From contig NZ_JAAGVY010000029.1 in NCBI RefSeq assembly GCF_010686655.1, forward strand, positions 1 to 62,973: a stretch of 62,973 nt of DNA, read 5' to 3'. The stretch comes from Cryomorpha ignava (lineage in GTDB: Bacteria; Bacteroidota; Bacteroidia; Flavobacteriales_D; Cryomorphaceae). Numbering within the stretch: the first letter of the stretch is position 1; every line of letters begins with the position of its first letter. The notes under the pieces are model-generated. The model searched no databases. It saw only the letters and a list, made by a program, of their open reading frames with translations, and had not been told where the DNA came from. The translations under genes and the position numbers were made by a program. Shown here piece by piece: positions 46,746 to 54,913 of the stretch.

Positions 46746-47726
46746 ATGAAAAATTTTCTTTTAGTAGGTTTTCTCTGCGCAAACTTAGCCGGCTACGCCC
46801 AGATAGATTACCACCTGCACGATTCTTTATTGCTAGAGGCATACCGCACGTATGAAAAAGAAGATCACAAAAAAGCAATCGCACTCTACCAAAGCGCCTT
46901 TCGCCTCAATGGTGCGGGAAGGCCGGTAGATTACCTTATTGCAGCCAATAGTGCCGCATTTCTCGAAAGAGAAGATATATCCAAAAAACTCCTCGTAGAA
47001 GCTATAACCAAGAAGAAAACAGAACCCGGAACGATTCAATCATTTTCAGATAATGCCCTGTATCAAAAATGTGCAGAAAACGTTCTTGCCGACTATGATA
47101 AACTGCTGAACACCTATTATACATCTATTCAAAATATGGCCTTGTATCAACGTATTCAGGCATTGGTGCAAAGAGATCAGTTTGCGCGAAAAATCGGAAA
47201 TTATTATCTCGGCATTTCGGATAAAGATCAGGAACAAGCCTTTGATGCTTATCTCGAAGCCCAGCAGCGAAAGGACACCCTTGCAATGGCAAAGAATAAG
47301 GCTATACTCTGGCCTCAAAAAAGCGAAGCGCTCAATGACATGGAGCTGGGCGTAATTAGGAATACCGACAGTTTAAACATTGTAGCCCTCATAGATATTG
47401 TCACCCAATTTGGCTGGCAAGACGAAGCCCATATTTTGCTCTGGCACCAGCGAGGTACCTACGGTCAGAAAGATTGGGTTTGGGATTTCTTCATCCCCTT
47501 TATAAACAACGAAATAAAAGATGGACGGGTTGAGCCCAGCTTTTGGGCCATGTTTGAAGATTTTAAATCCATACAGGAAAATGGAACCACTATCTATGGT
47601 TATCATCCCGGCAAAGTAAACGCCAAAGAAGTCAATGCCAAGCGCAGCAGTATGGGGTTACCACAACTCACGGAAGCCGAAATTGAAGAAAGAAATCAAA
47701 ATCCGTATGGAGGCAGGATGTTTTAG
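46746..47726 (+). CDS. Secreted protein with TPR-like N-terminus and DUF6624-like C-terminus
   Basis: The 326-residue product has a signal peptide (MKNFLLVGFLCANLAGYAQ). Residues about 25-90 contain YEKEDHKKAIALYQSAFRLN, a TPR-like helix pair. The second half (VQRDQFARK, NTDSLNIVALIDIVTQFGWQ, EPSFWAMFEDF, NGTTIYGYHPG) has the order seen in DUF6624 proteins, though it is divergent. The function is unknown. It is divergent from the histidine kinase gene and could be under control of that two-component system. Confidence 0.7.
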   Translation: MKNFLLVGFLCANLAGYAQIDYHLHDSLLLEAYRTYEKEDHKKAIALYQSAFRLNGAGRPVDYLIAANSAAFLEREDISKKLLVEAITKKKTEPGTIQSFSDNALYQKCAENVLADYDKLLNTYYTSIQNMALYQRIQALVQRDQFARKIGNYYLGISDKDQEQAFDAYLEAQQRKDTLAMAKNKAILWPQKSEALNDMELGVIRNTDSLNIVALIDIVTQFGWQDEAHILLWHQRGTYGQKDWVWDFFIPFINNEIKDGRVEPSFWAMFEDFKSIQENGTTIYGYHPGKVNAKEVNAKRSSMGLPQLTEAEIEERNQNPYGGRMF

Positions 47727-48149
47727 AGTTGTGATATGCGCTGATGTGATGCATTACTTCCTACCGTACTGTCTACTTACGGCCGTCTGTCTTGGAGAGC
47801 GCTTGCTGCTAAGTTGAGCATTTACTTGCTTCGCGGTGTGAGACCACTACTGACGCTTTGGGTCAGCATCTTCGATTCGTTAAGTTAGACAGGCTCAATA
47901 ACCGTCTGGCGCGCTTAGTGAAGCGATCTCAACGACGACCCTAGGGAGTCCGCATGGACGACCCCCTTGGGATAGCGTGTACGGTAAATGCTTGTCGAAG
48001 TGTTGCCTAGTGCTCATTTTTTTCTTGCAGCTTGCAGCGTGTGGCTTGCAGCTCATTCCCCGTAAAAGTTATTCATCCAAAGTTGCACTCATCCATCCCC
48101 CAATAATCTTACTTTTGCACCCACCGAAAGCAAGAAATAACTCAACCCC
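47727..48149. other. 423-bp intergenic region with repeat fragments
   Basis: Short segments such as GTCAGCATCTTCGATTCG resemble sequence in the 13.3-kb gap. No gene or terminator recognised. The 3-prime end leads into dinB without an ATG. Confidence 0.4.
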
Positions 48150-49211
48150 CTGCGCAAAATTCTGCACATAGATATGGATGCCTTCTTTGCATCTGTAGAG
48201 CAACGCGATAATCCCGATTTGCGGGGTAAGCCCGTTGCTGTTGGCGGATCGCGTGAGCGCGGTGTGGTCGCTGCCGCCAGCTATGAGGCCCGGGTGTTTG
48301 GGGTCAAGTCGGCTATGCCCTCTTCGATTGCCGCCCGCAGATGTCCCAACCTCATCTTCGTCCCGCCCCGCTTTGAAGTCTACAGGGAAGTGTCGCAGAA
48401 AATCCGCGCTATTTTCTATGCATATACCGACCTGATAGAACCGCTCTCGCTCGACGAAGCCTTTCTGGACGTGACCCAAAACAAGCGCCAAATGACCAGC
48501 GCCACCGATATAGCCCGCGAGATTCGCCAGCGCATCTTTGATGAAACTGGACTGACCGCCAGCGCGGGAATCTCAGTCAACAAATTCATCGCAAAAGTCG
48601 CATCAGACATCAACAAACCCAACGGGCAAAAATTGATTCACCCCACCCAGATCGATGCCTTCACGGCTAACCTGGAGATAAAGCGCTTCTTTGGCATCGG
48701 CAAGGTCACCGCCGGGAGATTGAACGACATGGGTATTCACACCGGTGCAGACTTACGCAAGTACACCCGCCCCGAATTGGTGCAAATGTTTGGCAAGAGT
48801 GGCAGCTACTACTATCACATTTGCCGGGGGTTAGATGATCGACCCGTGCGCCCCGACCGCATTCGTAAGTCGGTGGGAGCAGAGCGCACCTATAGCGAAG
48901 ACCTCTCCGAACTAGACGACCAGCAGACGGCAATGCGGCGCATAGCCGAGGAGGTGAGCAAACGCATGAAGCAAGGCGAGCACCGAGGAAAGACCATAAC
49001 CGTTAAGTTGCGTTACAGCGATTTTACCACCCATACGCGCAGCCGGTCTCTTGATCATTTTACAGACCTTGAGGCCGAAATTTACGCCATCGCCGCAGAC
49101 CTACTCGAAGGCCATCCACGCGAACAAGCCTTGCGTCTTTTGGGGATTTCTGTTAGCAAATTAGATACTGAGAGTCGGAGTGAGGGAGGGCAGTTGACAT
49201 TGGACTTTTAG
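48150..49211 (+). CDS. dinB: DNA polymerase IV (DinB)
   Basis: The first in-frame ATG is at 48174, but it would remove the conserved HID segment. Upstream codons from a CTG at 48150 read L/M-R-K-I-L-H-I-D-M-D-A-F-F, matching the known DinB N-terminus MRKIIHVDMD; an in-frame TAA lies at 48138. So CTG at 48150 is the probable start (353 residues). The catalytic residues are Asp8, Asp102 and Glu103 in SLDEAFLDV. The helix-hairpin-helix GIGKVTAGRLNDMGI and the little-finger domain (VGAERTYSEDL) follow, ending in QLTLDF, a likely clamp-binding motif. It performs translesion synthesis. Confidence 0.93.
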   Translation: MRKILHIDMDAFFASVEQRDNPDLRGKPVAVGGSRERGVVAAASYEARVFGVKSAMPSSIAARRCPNLIFVPPRFEVYREVSQKIRAIFYAYTDLIEPLSLDEAFLDVTQNKRQMTSATDIAREIRQRIFDETGLTASAGISVNKFIAKVASDINKPNGQKLIHPTQIDAFTANLEIKRFFGIGKVTAGRLNDMGIHTGADLRKYTRPELVQMFGKSGSYYYHICRGLDDRPVRPDRIRKSVGAERTYSEDLSELDDQQTAMRRIAEEVSKRMKQGEHRGKTITVKLRYSDFTTHTRSRSLDHFTDLEAEIYAIAADLLEGHPREQALRLLGISVSKLDTESRSEGGQLTLDF

Positions 49212-49391
49212 GTGGGGTAGCCATACGCGCTTATTTATCCCCCGAATCATTAAACAAATGCATGTGTAAACTACTTTGCGCAGACTACATTTCAGGGTAT
49301 ATGCGAAATGTCCCACTTTACTCAGAAACTGGGAAGTTTAATATTGGTGATCAAACCTAAACACAGACAGCGTACTTATCAGCCGTTATTG

Positions 49392-49562
49392 TTAACTCAT
49401 CATTTTCTTAATTATCCAAATTATCAATACGATAACCACAACCACCACAATAACACCGACCCATAAACCGGCTTCGAAAATATCTCCAATAACACTACAG
49501 CCATTTAGGGTAGCTAGAAGTACCAGTAAAATACCGGCCTGATAAAAAGAAAAATTTTTCAT
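49392..49562 (-). CDS. Small membrane-anchored lipoprotein
   Basis: The product (56 residues from the Met at 49562) has a lipobox (LNGCSVIG), then GDIFEAGLWVG and a hydrophobic stretch VVVVVIVLIIWII with a basic end KKMM. Similar tiny proteins occur in Bacteroidota genomes and are sometimes mis-named phosphatidate cytidylyltransferase. The function is unknown. Confidence 0.6.
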   Translation of the reverse strand: MKNFSFYQAGILLVLLATLNGCSVIGDIFEAGLWVGVIVVVVVIVLIIWIIKKMMS

Positions 49563-49707
49563 AGATTTTAAATTTAAGGATATAACAGCGATTTTGCATA
49601 TTTTGTTGATTTGCATCATATATTGAGAAAAAGATTCAGTAAAAATGTGCCAAAACCGTTTTATACAAATTGCGTAGTTTTCGACATCCGGCAGAAGCCA
49701 ACCAATC

Positions 49708-49745
49708 GCCTTTAGCTGTTAGCCTTTAGCTGTTAGCTTTTAGCC
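49708..49745. repeat. Short tandem repeat (CTTTTAGCTGTTAG type)
   Basis: CCTTTAGCTGTTAG occurs twice and continues as CTTTTAGCCATTA. The 842-bp stretch 49563-50404 holds this repeat and the structured element at 49763-50019. A third part (50030-50404) contains GC-rich segments around CCCCTAAACGGTCGAAACG and no recognised gene. Confidence 0.6.
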
Positions 49746-49762
49746 ATTACCTATTGCTTGTT

Positions 49763-50019
49763 GTGCCCCCGGGTATTTCGACTATAGATCTAATTGGCCA
49801 ATTTCAATAATCTTTTATTCTCATAATGTATTCCATTTTTCAATTCCCGGGGTCGGCCTACCGCCTGTATCCCACCTTCCATCTGGGGCAGGGCGTAAGT
49901 CTGCGACACGAGCTTCCTCCGGCGTTGCACTTAGCGGAGTCGAAGTGTCGCTATCTCCCAGCCACGCCCTGCAACCCAGACTGAAATGCGGGGATGCCGG
50001 CTTCCGTCCTCACATGGGC
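49763..50019. ncRNA. Structured intergenic element, copy A (candidate RNA or palindromic mobile element)
   Basis: It shares long conserved blocks with the copy at 53209-53433. Predicted pairs: CCCCGGG (49767-49773) with CCCGGGG (49846-49852); GCCTGTATCCC (49863-49873) with GGGATGC and GGC (49991-50001); CTGGG and GCAGGGCGT (49883-49896) with ACGCCCTGC and CCCAG (49964-49979, AA bulge); and an inner stem GCGACAC (49903-49909) with GTGTCGC (49945-49951) continued by CTCCG with CGGAG. The inner stem sequence differs completely from copy B although both pair. The strand of any transcript is unknown. Confidence 0.6.
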
Positions 50020-50404
50020 CGGGGTGGTAAATCTTTTTGTATAAATCTTTTTTTATTTTCTGATCTAAAGTATACTTTTCGGCGACGTTTGGTCAGAGTG
50101 GCGACCTGTAATCCTTAATAGGACGTTACGAAGGGTGTGACCCCTAAACGGTCGAAACGTTTAGGGATTAAATCTTTTGCTATAAACATTCGACGCCAAC
50201 GACCAACGAGAGTCCGGACAGCGTCGTTCCCGTAAAACTAGTATTGATAACAGAAACACAAAAAAAGACTTTCCAAATAGCCACCCACTAAGGATTACGC
50301 TTCGAAGGTCTTGAATTTTTCAGCCAAAGCTATATTGTCAGCACATTCACGCCTAAAGCAATAAAATGTTTTCTAGGCAGTTAGTTCTATACCAAGCCAA
50401 AGCC

Positions 50405-51340
50405 ATGTTCAGAATCCTCAACCACTCCGAAATTGATTTTAATGCCTGGGACAATTGTGTTTCAAAAGCTGATAATGCCAGTCTGTACGGTAAGAGTTGG
50501 TATCTGAATATCCTTGCGGGAAACTGGAAAGGCATCGTAAAGGGAGATTATGAAGCCGTATTTCCTTTAATTTTTAGGAAGAAATATGGGATGAATTACA
50601 TTTGCCAGCCTATGGGCGTGCCCACTGTGGCATGGTACCGCGCCGGTAAGGCCTATGAGAATGACTATGCCCCAATTCTGCAATTGGTTTCCGAAAATTT
50701 TGACATGGCAGACATCAATCTGCTTTGTGGCGAACGGGAAATATTAAACCAATGCTTCGCCGGTGAATGCATGAGCACCGCAAAGAAACAATGTCTCGAC
50801 ATGCGCGACCAATGTTTTGACCGGTTGATACAGGGCTTCAGTCGCGGGCATAAATATTCCATCCGGAAGGCGCTTCGACATGCTATCGATATCAAACAGG
50901 GTTTTGATGCGGATGTATTTTGGTCTGTGGCGTTTGCTTCCGATTCATACAGACAGCATTGCGGCTACGCCGATAATCTGGAACCCATGAAAGCCCTTAT
51001 TTCGTGGGGCCTAAAAAACCAATCCGGTCAAATATGGCTGGCTTATAATAAGATGGAGCCCATTTCTGCCGGATTTCTAATGGAGGCAGATGGTGTTTTA
51101 TATTTCTTGTATTTATTTACATCTGCTTCAGGACTTCAGCTTTGCGCCAACCATCTCATGACCCGGGAGATCATCCGGGTTAATCATCAGAAGATTCGCA
51201 CATTCGATTTTGGTGGCTCAAACATCCCTTCCATCCGGTTCTTTAACCTGGGTTTTGGTGCAAAAGACGAACCTGTCGTTGAGATCAGATCTGGACGCCT
51301 TCGCCCTATCGTACATAAATTAAAACAACTGGGTTTTTAA
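50405..51340 (+). CDS. GNAT/FemAB-like acyltransferase (predicted)
   Basis: The product (311 residues from the Met at 50405) starts MFRILNHSEIDFNAWDNCVSK. The pattern SLYGKSWYLNIL, YEAVFPLIFRKKYG, GHKYSIRKALRHAI, GQIWLAYNKMEPISAGFLME, LYFLYLFTSA and LMTREIIRVN follows the tandem GNAT layout of FemAB/BioF2-like proteins. The acceptor is unknown; members transfer amino acids or acyl groups to peptidoglycan or polysaccharides. An upstream start at 50366 would add 13 residues without a match. It directly follows structured element A. Confidence 0.7.
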   Translation: MFRILNHSEIDFNAWDNCVSKADNASLYGKSWYLNILAGNWKGIVKGDYEAVFPLIFRKKYGMNYICQPMGVPTVAWYRAGKAYENDYAPILQLVSENFDMADINLLCGEREILNQCFAGECMSTAKKQCLDMRDQCFDRLIQGFSRGHKYSIRKALRHAIDIKQGFDADVFWSVAFASDSYRQHCGYADNLEPMKALISWGLKNQSGQIWLAYNKMEPISAGFLMEADGVLYFLYLFTSASGLQLCANHLMTREIIRVNHQKIRTFDFGGSNIPSIRFFNLGFGAKDEPVVEIRSGRLRPIVHKLKQLGF

Positions 51341-51586
51341 GGGTTTGGGCTATTTATCATACGCTCTGTAGATTCGAAGGGTGCATCCCGTCATGCATTT
51401 ACAAGCCAGATAGAATCCACCAGTCGAAATTGAATTTGGTAACTTTATCCATTATTCAAAATCCTGAATATGTCAGATAAAAACCCCAAAACCTTGACAT
51501 GGCACAGCATGTCCTTAACAAAAAGCACTAACTCAACCCTAGCCCTATGTTCAATAACAGTCTTTCGGTATGACTTTTCCTAAGAT

Positions 51587-51619
51587 TGTTCACAATATCG
51601 TGAACATTTCTTATCTTTG
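51587..51619 (+). promoter_or_regulatory. Promoter and operator of the higBA module
   Basis: TGTTCAC (51587-51593) and GTGAACA (51600-51606) form a perfect inverted repeat around AATATC. TATCTTTG at 51612-51619 is an exact match to the TAnnTTTG -7 consensus, 11 bp before the HigB ATG at 51631. The palindrome sits over the -33 region, as expected for autorepression by the HigA HTH protein. Confidence 0.7.
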
Positions 51620-51630
51620 TACTGCTAAAA

Positions 51631-51951
51631 ATGGAGATAACCTTCGGCGATACCGATTTAGCAGGTCTTTATGAAGGCAAAAAACCGAAGCGGAAGGAAT
51701 GGAAATCCAATGCGCAAATGGTAAAGCAGTTTATTAAAACGGTAAACTAAATGCGTGCTGTGACCACGGTAGAGCAGTTAATGCAATTTGGCGGGCTGCA
51801 TTATAAAAAGCTTACCGACGATCCAGATGGTATGAGCGCAGTACGCATCAATAAGCAATACCGCATTCATTTTATGGAAATAGAAAATGATGAAGATCCA
51901 CCGCGGGTCGTTCTTTTTCGAATAGAAGAAATAACCAACCACTATGAATAA
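51631..51951 (+). pseudogene. higB: HigB-type RelE-family toxin, interrupted by an in-frame TAA
   Basis: Reading from the ATG at 51631 gives MEITFGDTDLAGLYEGK and continues to KQFIKTVN, then TAA at 51748-51750. The next codon is ATG and the same frame continues (MRAVTTVEQLMQFGGLHYKKL...VRINKQYRIHFM...IEEITNHYE) to 51951. Joined, the two parts give a protein of about 106 residues with the normal HigB layout, including RINKQYRI. One CAA-to-TAA change would explain the stop. The downstream ATG could permit re-initiation of a 66-residue fragment. It overlaps higA by 8 bp. The operator and antitoxin remain intact. Confidence 0.82.
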
Positions 51952-53068
51952 GTCTCAACATAATCCATCAATCCCCCTTAGTGACCTTACGCCGGCTTTT
52001 CTTATTCATCCGGGTGAAATACTGATTGATGAATTAAAAGCACGTGATATTTCCCAAATTGAATTTGCCCAAACGCTCGATATACCGCGTTCGCAGCTCA
52101 ACGAATACATAAAGGGAAAGCGGGATTTCACCACTGAGTTATGTTTGCTTGTTGCCAGGGCGCTGAGTATGGATGAGTCTATATGGCTCCAACTGAAGCA
52201 GAATTATGAAGTTGATAGAATAAAGATTGATGAGAAATCTGCTCAAAGACTTAAGGACACGCAGGAGTTGGCCTTCTTAGACCACCATTTGCCAAAAAAG
52301 TTCTTAAAATCTGTAGGTATTGTTTCCGAAGATAAAACGGAGACTTTGATCAAAGTCAGAAAATTGTACGATGTTGACCATCTATCCGCTGTGGAAGGTA
52401 AGGTAGAAGAGCAGCGACTGGCATATCACCGAAAATCGCAAAAAGCAAATGTCAATCTCGTTGCTTTGTTTACTTGGGAATTATTGGTTCAGCAAAAAGT
52501 CGAAAAGCTCAAAGTAGAACCTTTCAATGCCGATAGTCGGGAGGAAGTTATAGCCCAATTAAAAACCATTTTTAAGGAGAATAAAAACGCGTTTAAAAAG
52601 TCGGTGGCACTGCTTGCGCGAAATGGCATTAAGCTCATTCACCAGCCCAAACCAGAAAAGTGCGCTATTGACGGCGTTAGCTTTTGGAGCAAAGGCAATC
52701 CCGCTATTGGTCTATCCCTGCGCTACAACCGCATCGATAATCTGGCTTTTACGCTAATGCACGAGCTGGGTCACGTATATTTACATTTAGCAAATGACCA
52801 GGAACAGACTTTTATAGATGTTGCCGATGAAAATGAAAGCTATGGCGACAGCCCCAAAGAATTGGAAGCCAATATCTTTGCGCAAGATGCCTTGATTCCG
52901 CGCAAAGCATGGGAAGACTTTGAAATAAAGTATTTCAAACCCATTGAAAATGATTTTATAGCTTTTGCAGATGATTATGATGTTCACCCGGCTATTCCAT
53001 TTGGACGGTATTGCTATAAAATGAAACAGTTTAATAAACGAACGAAAATAGATAGAACATTGCGGTGA
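51944..53068 (+). CDS. higA: HigA-type antitoxin fused to an ImmA/IrrE-like metallopeptidase domain
   Basis: This 374-residue protein has an XRE helix-turn-helix at about 20-85 (IHPGEILIDELKARDISQIEFAQTLDIPRSQLNEYIKGKR in pieces), a linker, and a C-terminal M78/ImmA-like domain with the zinc motif HELGH at residues 273-277 and a third ligand Glu in KELEAN. Plain HigA antitoxins are about 100 residues, so this is a fused form in which the protease may degrade a repressor or partner. It follows the HigB toxin with overlap and probably binds the palindrome at 51587. Confidence 0.9.
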   Translation: MNKSQHNPSIPLSDLTPAFLIHPGEILIDELKARDISQIEFAQTLDIPRSQLNEYIKGKRDFTTELCLLVARALSMDESIWLQLKQNYEVDRIKIDEKSAQRLKDTQELAFLDHHLPKKFLKSVGIVSEDKTETLIKVRKLYDVDHLSAVEGKVEEQRLAYHRKSQKANVNLVALFTWELLVQQKVEKLKVEPFNADSREEVIAQLKTIFKENKNAFKKSVALLARNGIKLIHQPKPEKCAIDGVSFWSKGNPAIGLSLRYNRIDNLAFTLMHELGHVYLHLANDQEQTFIDVADENESYGDSPKELEANIFAQDALIPRKAWEDFEIKYFKPIENDFIAFADDYDVHPAIPFGRYCYKMKQFNKRTKIDRTLR

Positions 53069-53208
53069 AAGTAGATTAGGTGGAATGTGAGATCGGGGAA
53101 GTATGTGGCGTAAATATCGGTCAATCACCGTCTTCTTCAACCTATAATATGGATGTGGGTATGATTGCCATTTATTCAAAGAAACGCAGAGTTTGAAGTT
53201 TTTTTTGT

Positions 53209-53433
53209 GTGCCCCCGGGTATTTCTTCGGAGATATAATTTGCCAATTTCAATAATCTTTTATTCTCGTAGCACATTATGTTTTACAATTCCCGGGGTCG
53301 GCCTACCGCCTGTATCCCACCATCCATCTGGGGCAGGCCTTTGGATTTAAGAAATGAGCTATCGCTATTTCTAAATCAAGCCCTGCAACCCAGAGTGAAA
53401 GGCGGGGATGCCGGCGTGCGTCCTCACATGAGC
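53209..53433. ncRNA. Structured intergenic element, copy B (candidate RNA or palindromic mobile element)
   Basis: Second copy of the element at 49763-50019. Conserved pairs: CCCCGGG (53213-53219) with CCCGGGG (53291-53297); GCC and GTATCCC (53308-53318) with GGGATGC and GGC (53405-53415); CTGGG and GCAGG (53328-53337) with CCTGC and CCCAG (53382-53393, with the same AA bulge). The inner stem here is CTT, GATTTA and GAAAT (53339-53355) with ATTTC, TAAATC and AAG (53367-53380), unlike copy A. The tail CGTCCTCACATG is shared. Confidence 0.6.
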
Positions 53434-53467
53434 GAATGTGCTAGAACCCATACATCTAGTCATTATA

Positions 53468-53655
53468 ACGTTATTAGCAAACCTTTATCATCTTACCCTA
53501 AGGGAATAACGCCTTGAGCTGAACACCTTACAATGTTAAGAGCAGACACTGAACATCTTCACCCAGCTGGTTATTGTCTAGACCCGAACATCTTATACCG
53601 TTAAGTGCAAACACCTAACCGCTTCACCCAACGGGTTATGGTCTTGACCCGAACA
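53468..53655. repeat. Degenerate tandem repeat of about 64 bp, three units
   Basis: Units begin near 53468 (partial), 53521 and 53585. Each contains an ACCC-GGG/GGT palindrome (TACCCTAAGGG, CACCCAGCTGG, CACCCAACGGG) preceded by CTTCAC or similar and followed by TTATGGTCTTGACC-like sequence. The units differ from one another at many positions. No gene fits. Confidence 0.65.
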
Positions 53656-53659
53656 CCTA

Positions 53660-53826
53660 TTTGGTTTTTCGCATTCCCATTTTGCTTTTTCTAATTCCCT
53701 TTTTGCTTTTTCCAACTCCCTATTTGCTTTTTCTAACTCCCATTTTGCTTTTTCGTATTCCCATTTTGCTTTTTCGGATTCCCTATTTGCTTTTTCGCAT
53801 TCCCATTTTGCTTTTTCGTATTCCCA
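53660..53826. repeat. 21-bp tandem repeat, about eight units
   Basis: TTTTGCTTTTTCGTATTCCCA and variants repeat with a period of exactly 21 bp. Both strands stay open through the array: the minus strand reads a heptad-like E-K-A-K-W-E-Y, and the plus strand reads L-L-F-R-I-P-I. The array ends at the ATG of the small gene at 53826. Confidence 0.9.
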
Positions 53827-54035
53827 TGACAGTAAAAGGCGGGTATTGTTATGACGCAACCGGTCAAGCCGTTTTGGGATTCTCTAAATCGTTTATTGAA
53901 AAAATGGAGACCTTGAAAGACAAAAACTTTGAAGTGAATAGTGTGAAGGTTAATTTTATTATTTACTGGATGAAGACGGGTAAGGAGGATGAAGTGAAGG
54001 TTGTTTTGCCGCATGTTGTTTTTGGGAGGGTCTGA
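53826..54035 (+). CDS. Small hypothetical protein downstream of the 21-bp array
   Basis: The ATG at 53826 is formed by the last unit of the 21-bp array (TTCCCATG), giving 69 residues: MTVKGGYCYDATGQAVLGF and a mixed helix/strand pattern ending VVLPHVVFGRV. The upstream array is in the same frame, so a longer product with hydrophobic heptads is formally possible. I do not recognise the family. It precedes the mntA gene by 45 bp. Confidence 0.5.
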   Translation: MTVKGGYCYDATGQAVLGFSKSFIEKMETLKDKNFEVNSVKVNFIIYWMKTGKEDEVKVVLPHVVFGRV

Positions 54036-54080
54036 AAAGTTTTGTTCAATCTCCCCGTTGTTTTTTATATCTTTACTCGC

Positions 54081-54389
54081 ATGATTGAGTTGATAAAATC
54101 AAATAGCAATGCGTTGAATGCAATATGTGCAAAGCACTTTGTTGCGGAATTATACCTTTTCGGGTCGGCTCTTACCGGCGTTTTCAGTGCAGATAGCGAC
54201 CTTGATTTCGCCGTACTTTTCAGTGAATCTTTACAGCCATTAGAACATGGAGACGCATTCTTCGGACTTAAAGATGATTTGGAAACCTTGTTCAATAGAC
54301 CGATAGATTTGATTTCTTACAGGGCATTGAAAAATCCGATATTCAAAAGTGAACTGGATAAAACAAAAGTGTCATTGTATGCTGCGTAA
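54081..54389 (+). CDS. mntA: MntA-type minimal nucleotidyltransferase antitoxin
   Basis: The product (102 residues from the ATG at 54081) has the nucleotidyltransferase signature GSALTGVFSADSDLD with Gly28, Ser29, Asp40 and Asp42 (GSX10DXD), and the third acidic position in RPIDLISY. MntA-type antitoxins AMPylate the HEPN toxin on a Tyr of its active site. The upstream TATCTTTA near 54068 is one base from the -7 consensus. It overlaps the hepT gene by 11 bp. Confidence 0.92.
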   Translation: MIELIKSNSNALNAICAKHFVAELYLFGSALTGVFSADSDLDFAVLFSESLQPLEHGDAFFGLKDDLETLFNRPIDLISYRALKNPIFKSELDKTKVSLYAA

Positions 54390-54717
54390 GGCCGTTTTAA
54401 AATATATTCTCGATTTGGAGGTTGTAATTGCTGAACTCGAACAGATTATCGAAATCTGCGATGGTGATTATACGAAATTTAGTTCAAATTTTATGGCGGT
54501 TAGAGCAGTTGAAAGGAATTTAATGATAATCGGCGAAGCCATTTCAAAGATTCTAAAAACAGAACCGGAAATTAAAATTGCAAATTCAAAACTTATGATC
54601 GGACTTAGGAATATGATTGTTCATGCTTATGATACGATCGACCCTACCACACTTTGGCGAATTCTAATTAAAGATTTGCCCGTGCTGAAGCTCGAAATCG
54701 CAGAAATTAAGGGATGA
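54379..54717 (+). CDS. hepT: HepT-type HEPN ribonuclease toxin (DUF86)
   Basis: The product (112 residues from the ATG at 54379) contains the HEPN catalytic motif RX4HXY as RNMIVHAY (Arg77, His82, Tyr84) and the helix AVERNLMIIGEAI, diagnostic for DUF86/HepT. It would cut RNA until neutralised by MntA, which modifies Tyr84. Both catalytic residues are intact, so unlike its neighbours this module looks functional. Confidence 0.92.
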   Translation: MLRKAVLKYILDLEVVIAELEQIIEICDGDYTKFSSNFMAVRAVERNLMIIGEAISKILKTEPEIKIANSKLMIGLRNMIVHAYDTIDPTTLWRILIKDLPVLKLEIAEIKG

Positions 54718-54913
54718 ATTTTATAAATCTGAGCAACTTTTCTATCTTTTCTTTAAATTATTATATTTGTTGATTAGAGGTTTGTGAGAAACACAGAGTT
54801 GAACATTCCTATATCCATTCAAAGGTTAAAAAAAATCACGTCTGTTCCGATAAGCCAAGTCGCGTTGCAGACTTCTATTTTATTAGATGGCATTTGAAGA
54901 AACACTTATTGTT

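Noticed and set aside
49763-53433. Structured elements as integron attC sites
   Set aside because: I could not find the R-prime and R-double-prime core pair (RYYYAAC/GTTRRRY) at the ends, and the genes between them do not form a cassette array.
53468-53655. Possible CRISPR array
   Set aside because: The units diverge along their full length and there are no regularly spaced identical repeats with unique spacers.
53593-53859. 88-residue frame on the minus strand through the 21-bp array
   Set aside because: Its sequence is set by the repeat alone and it has no unique domain; kept as an observation about the array, not as a gene.
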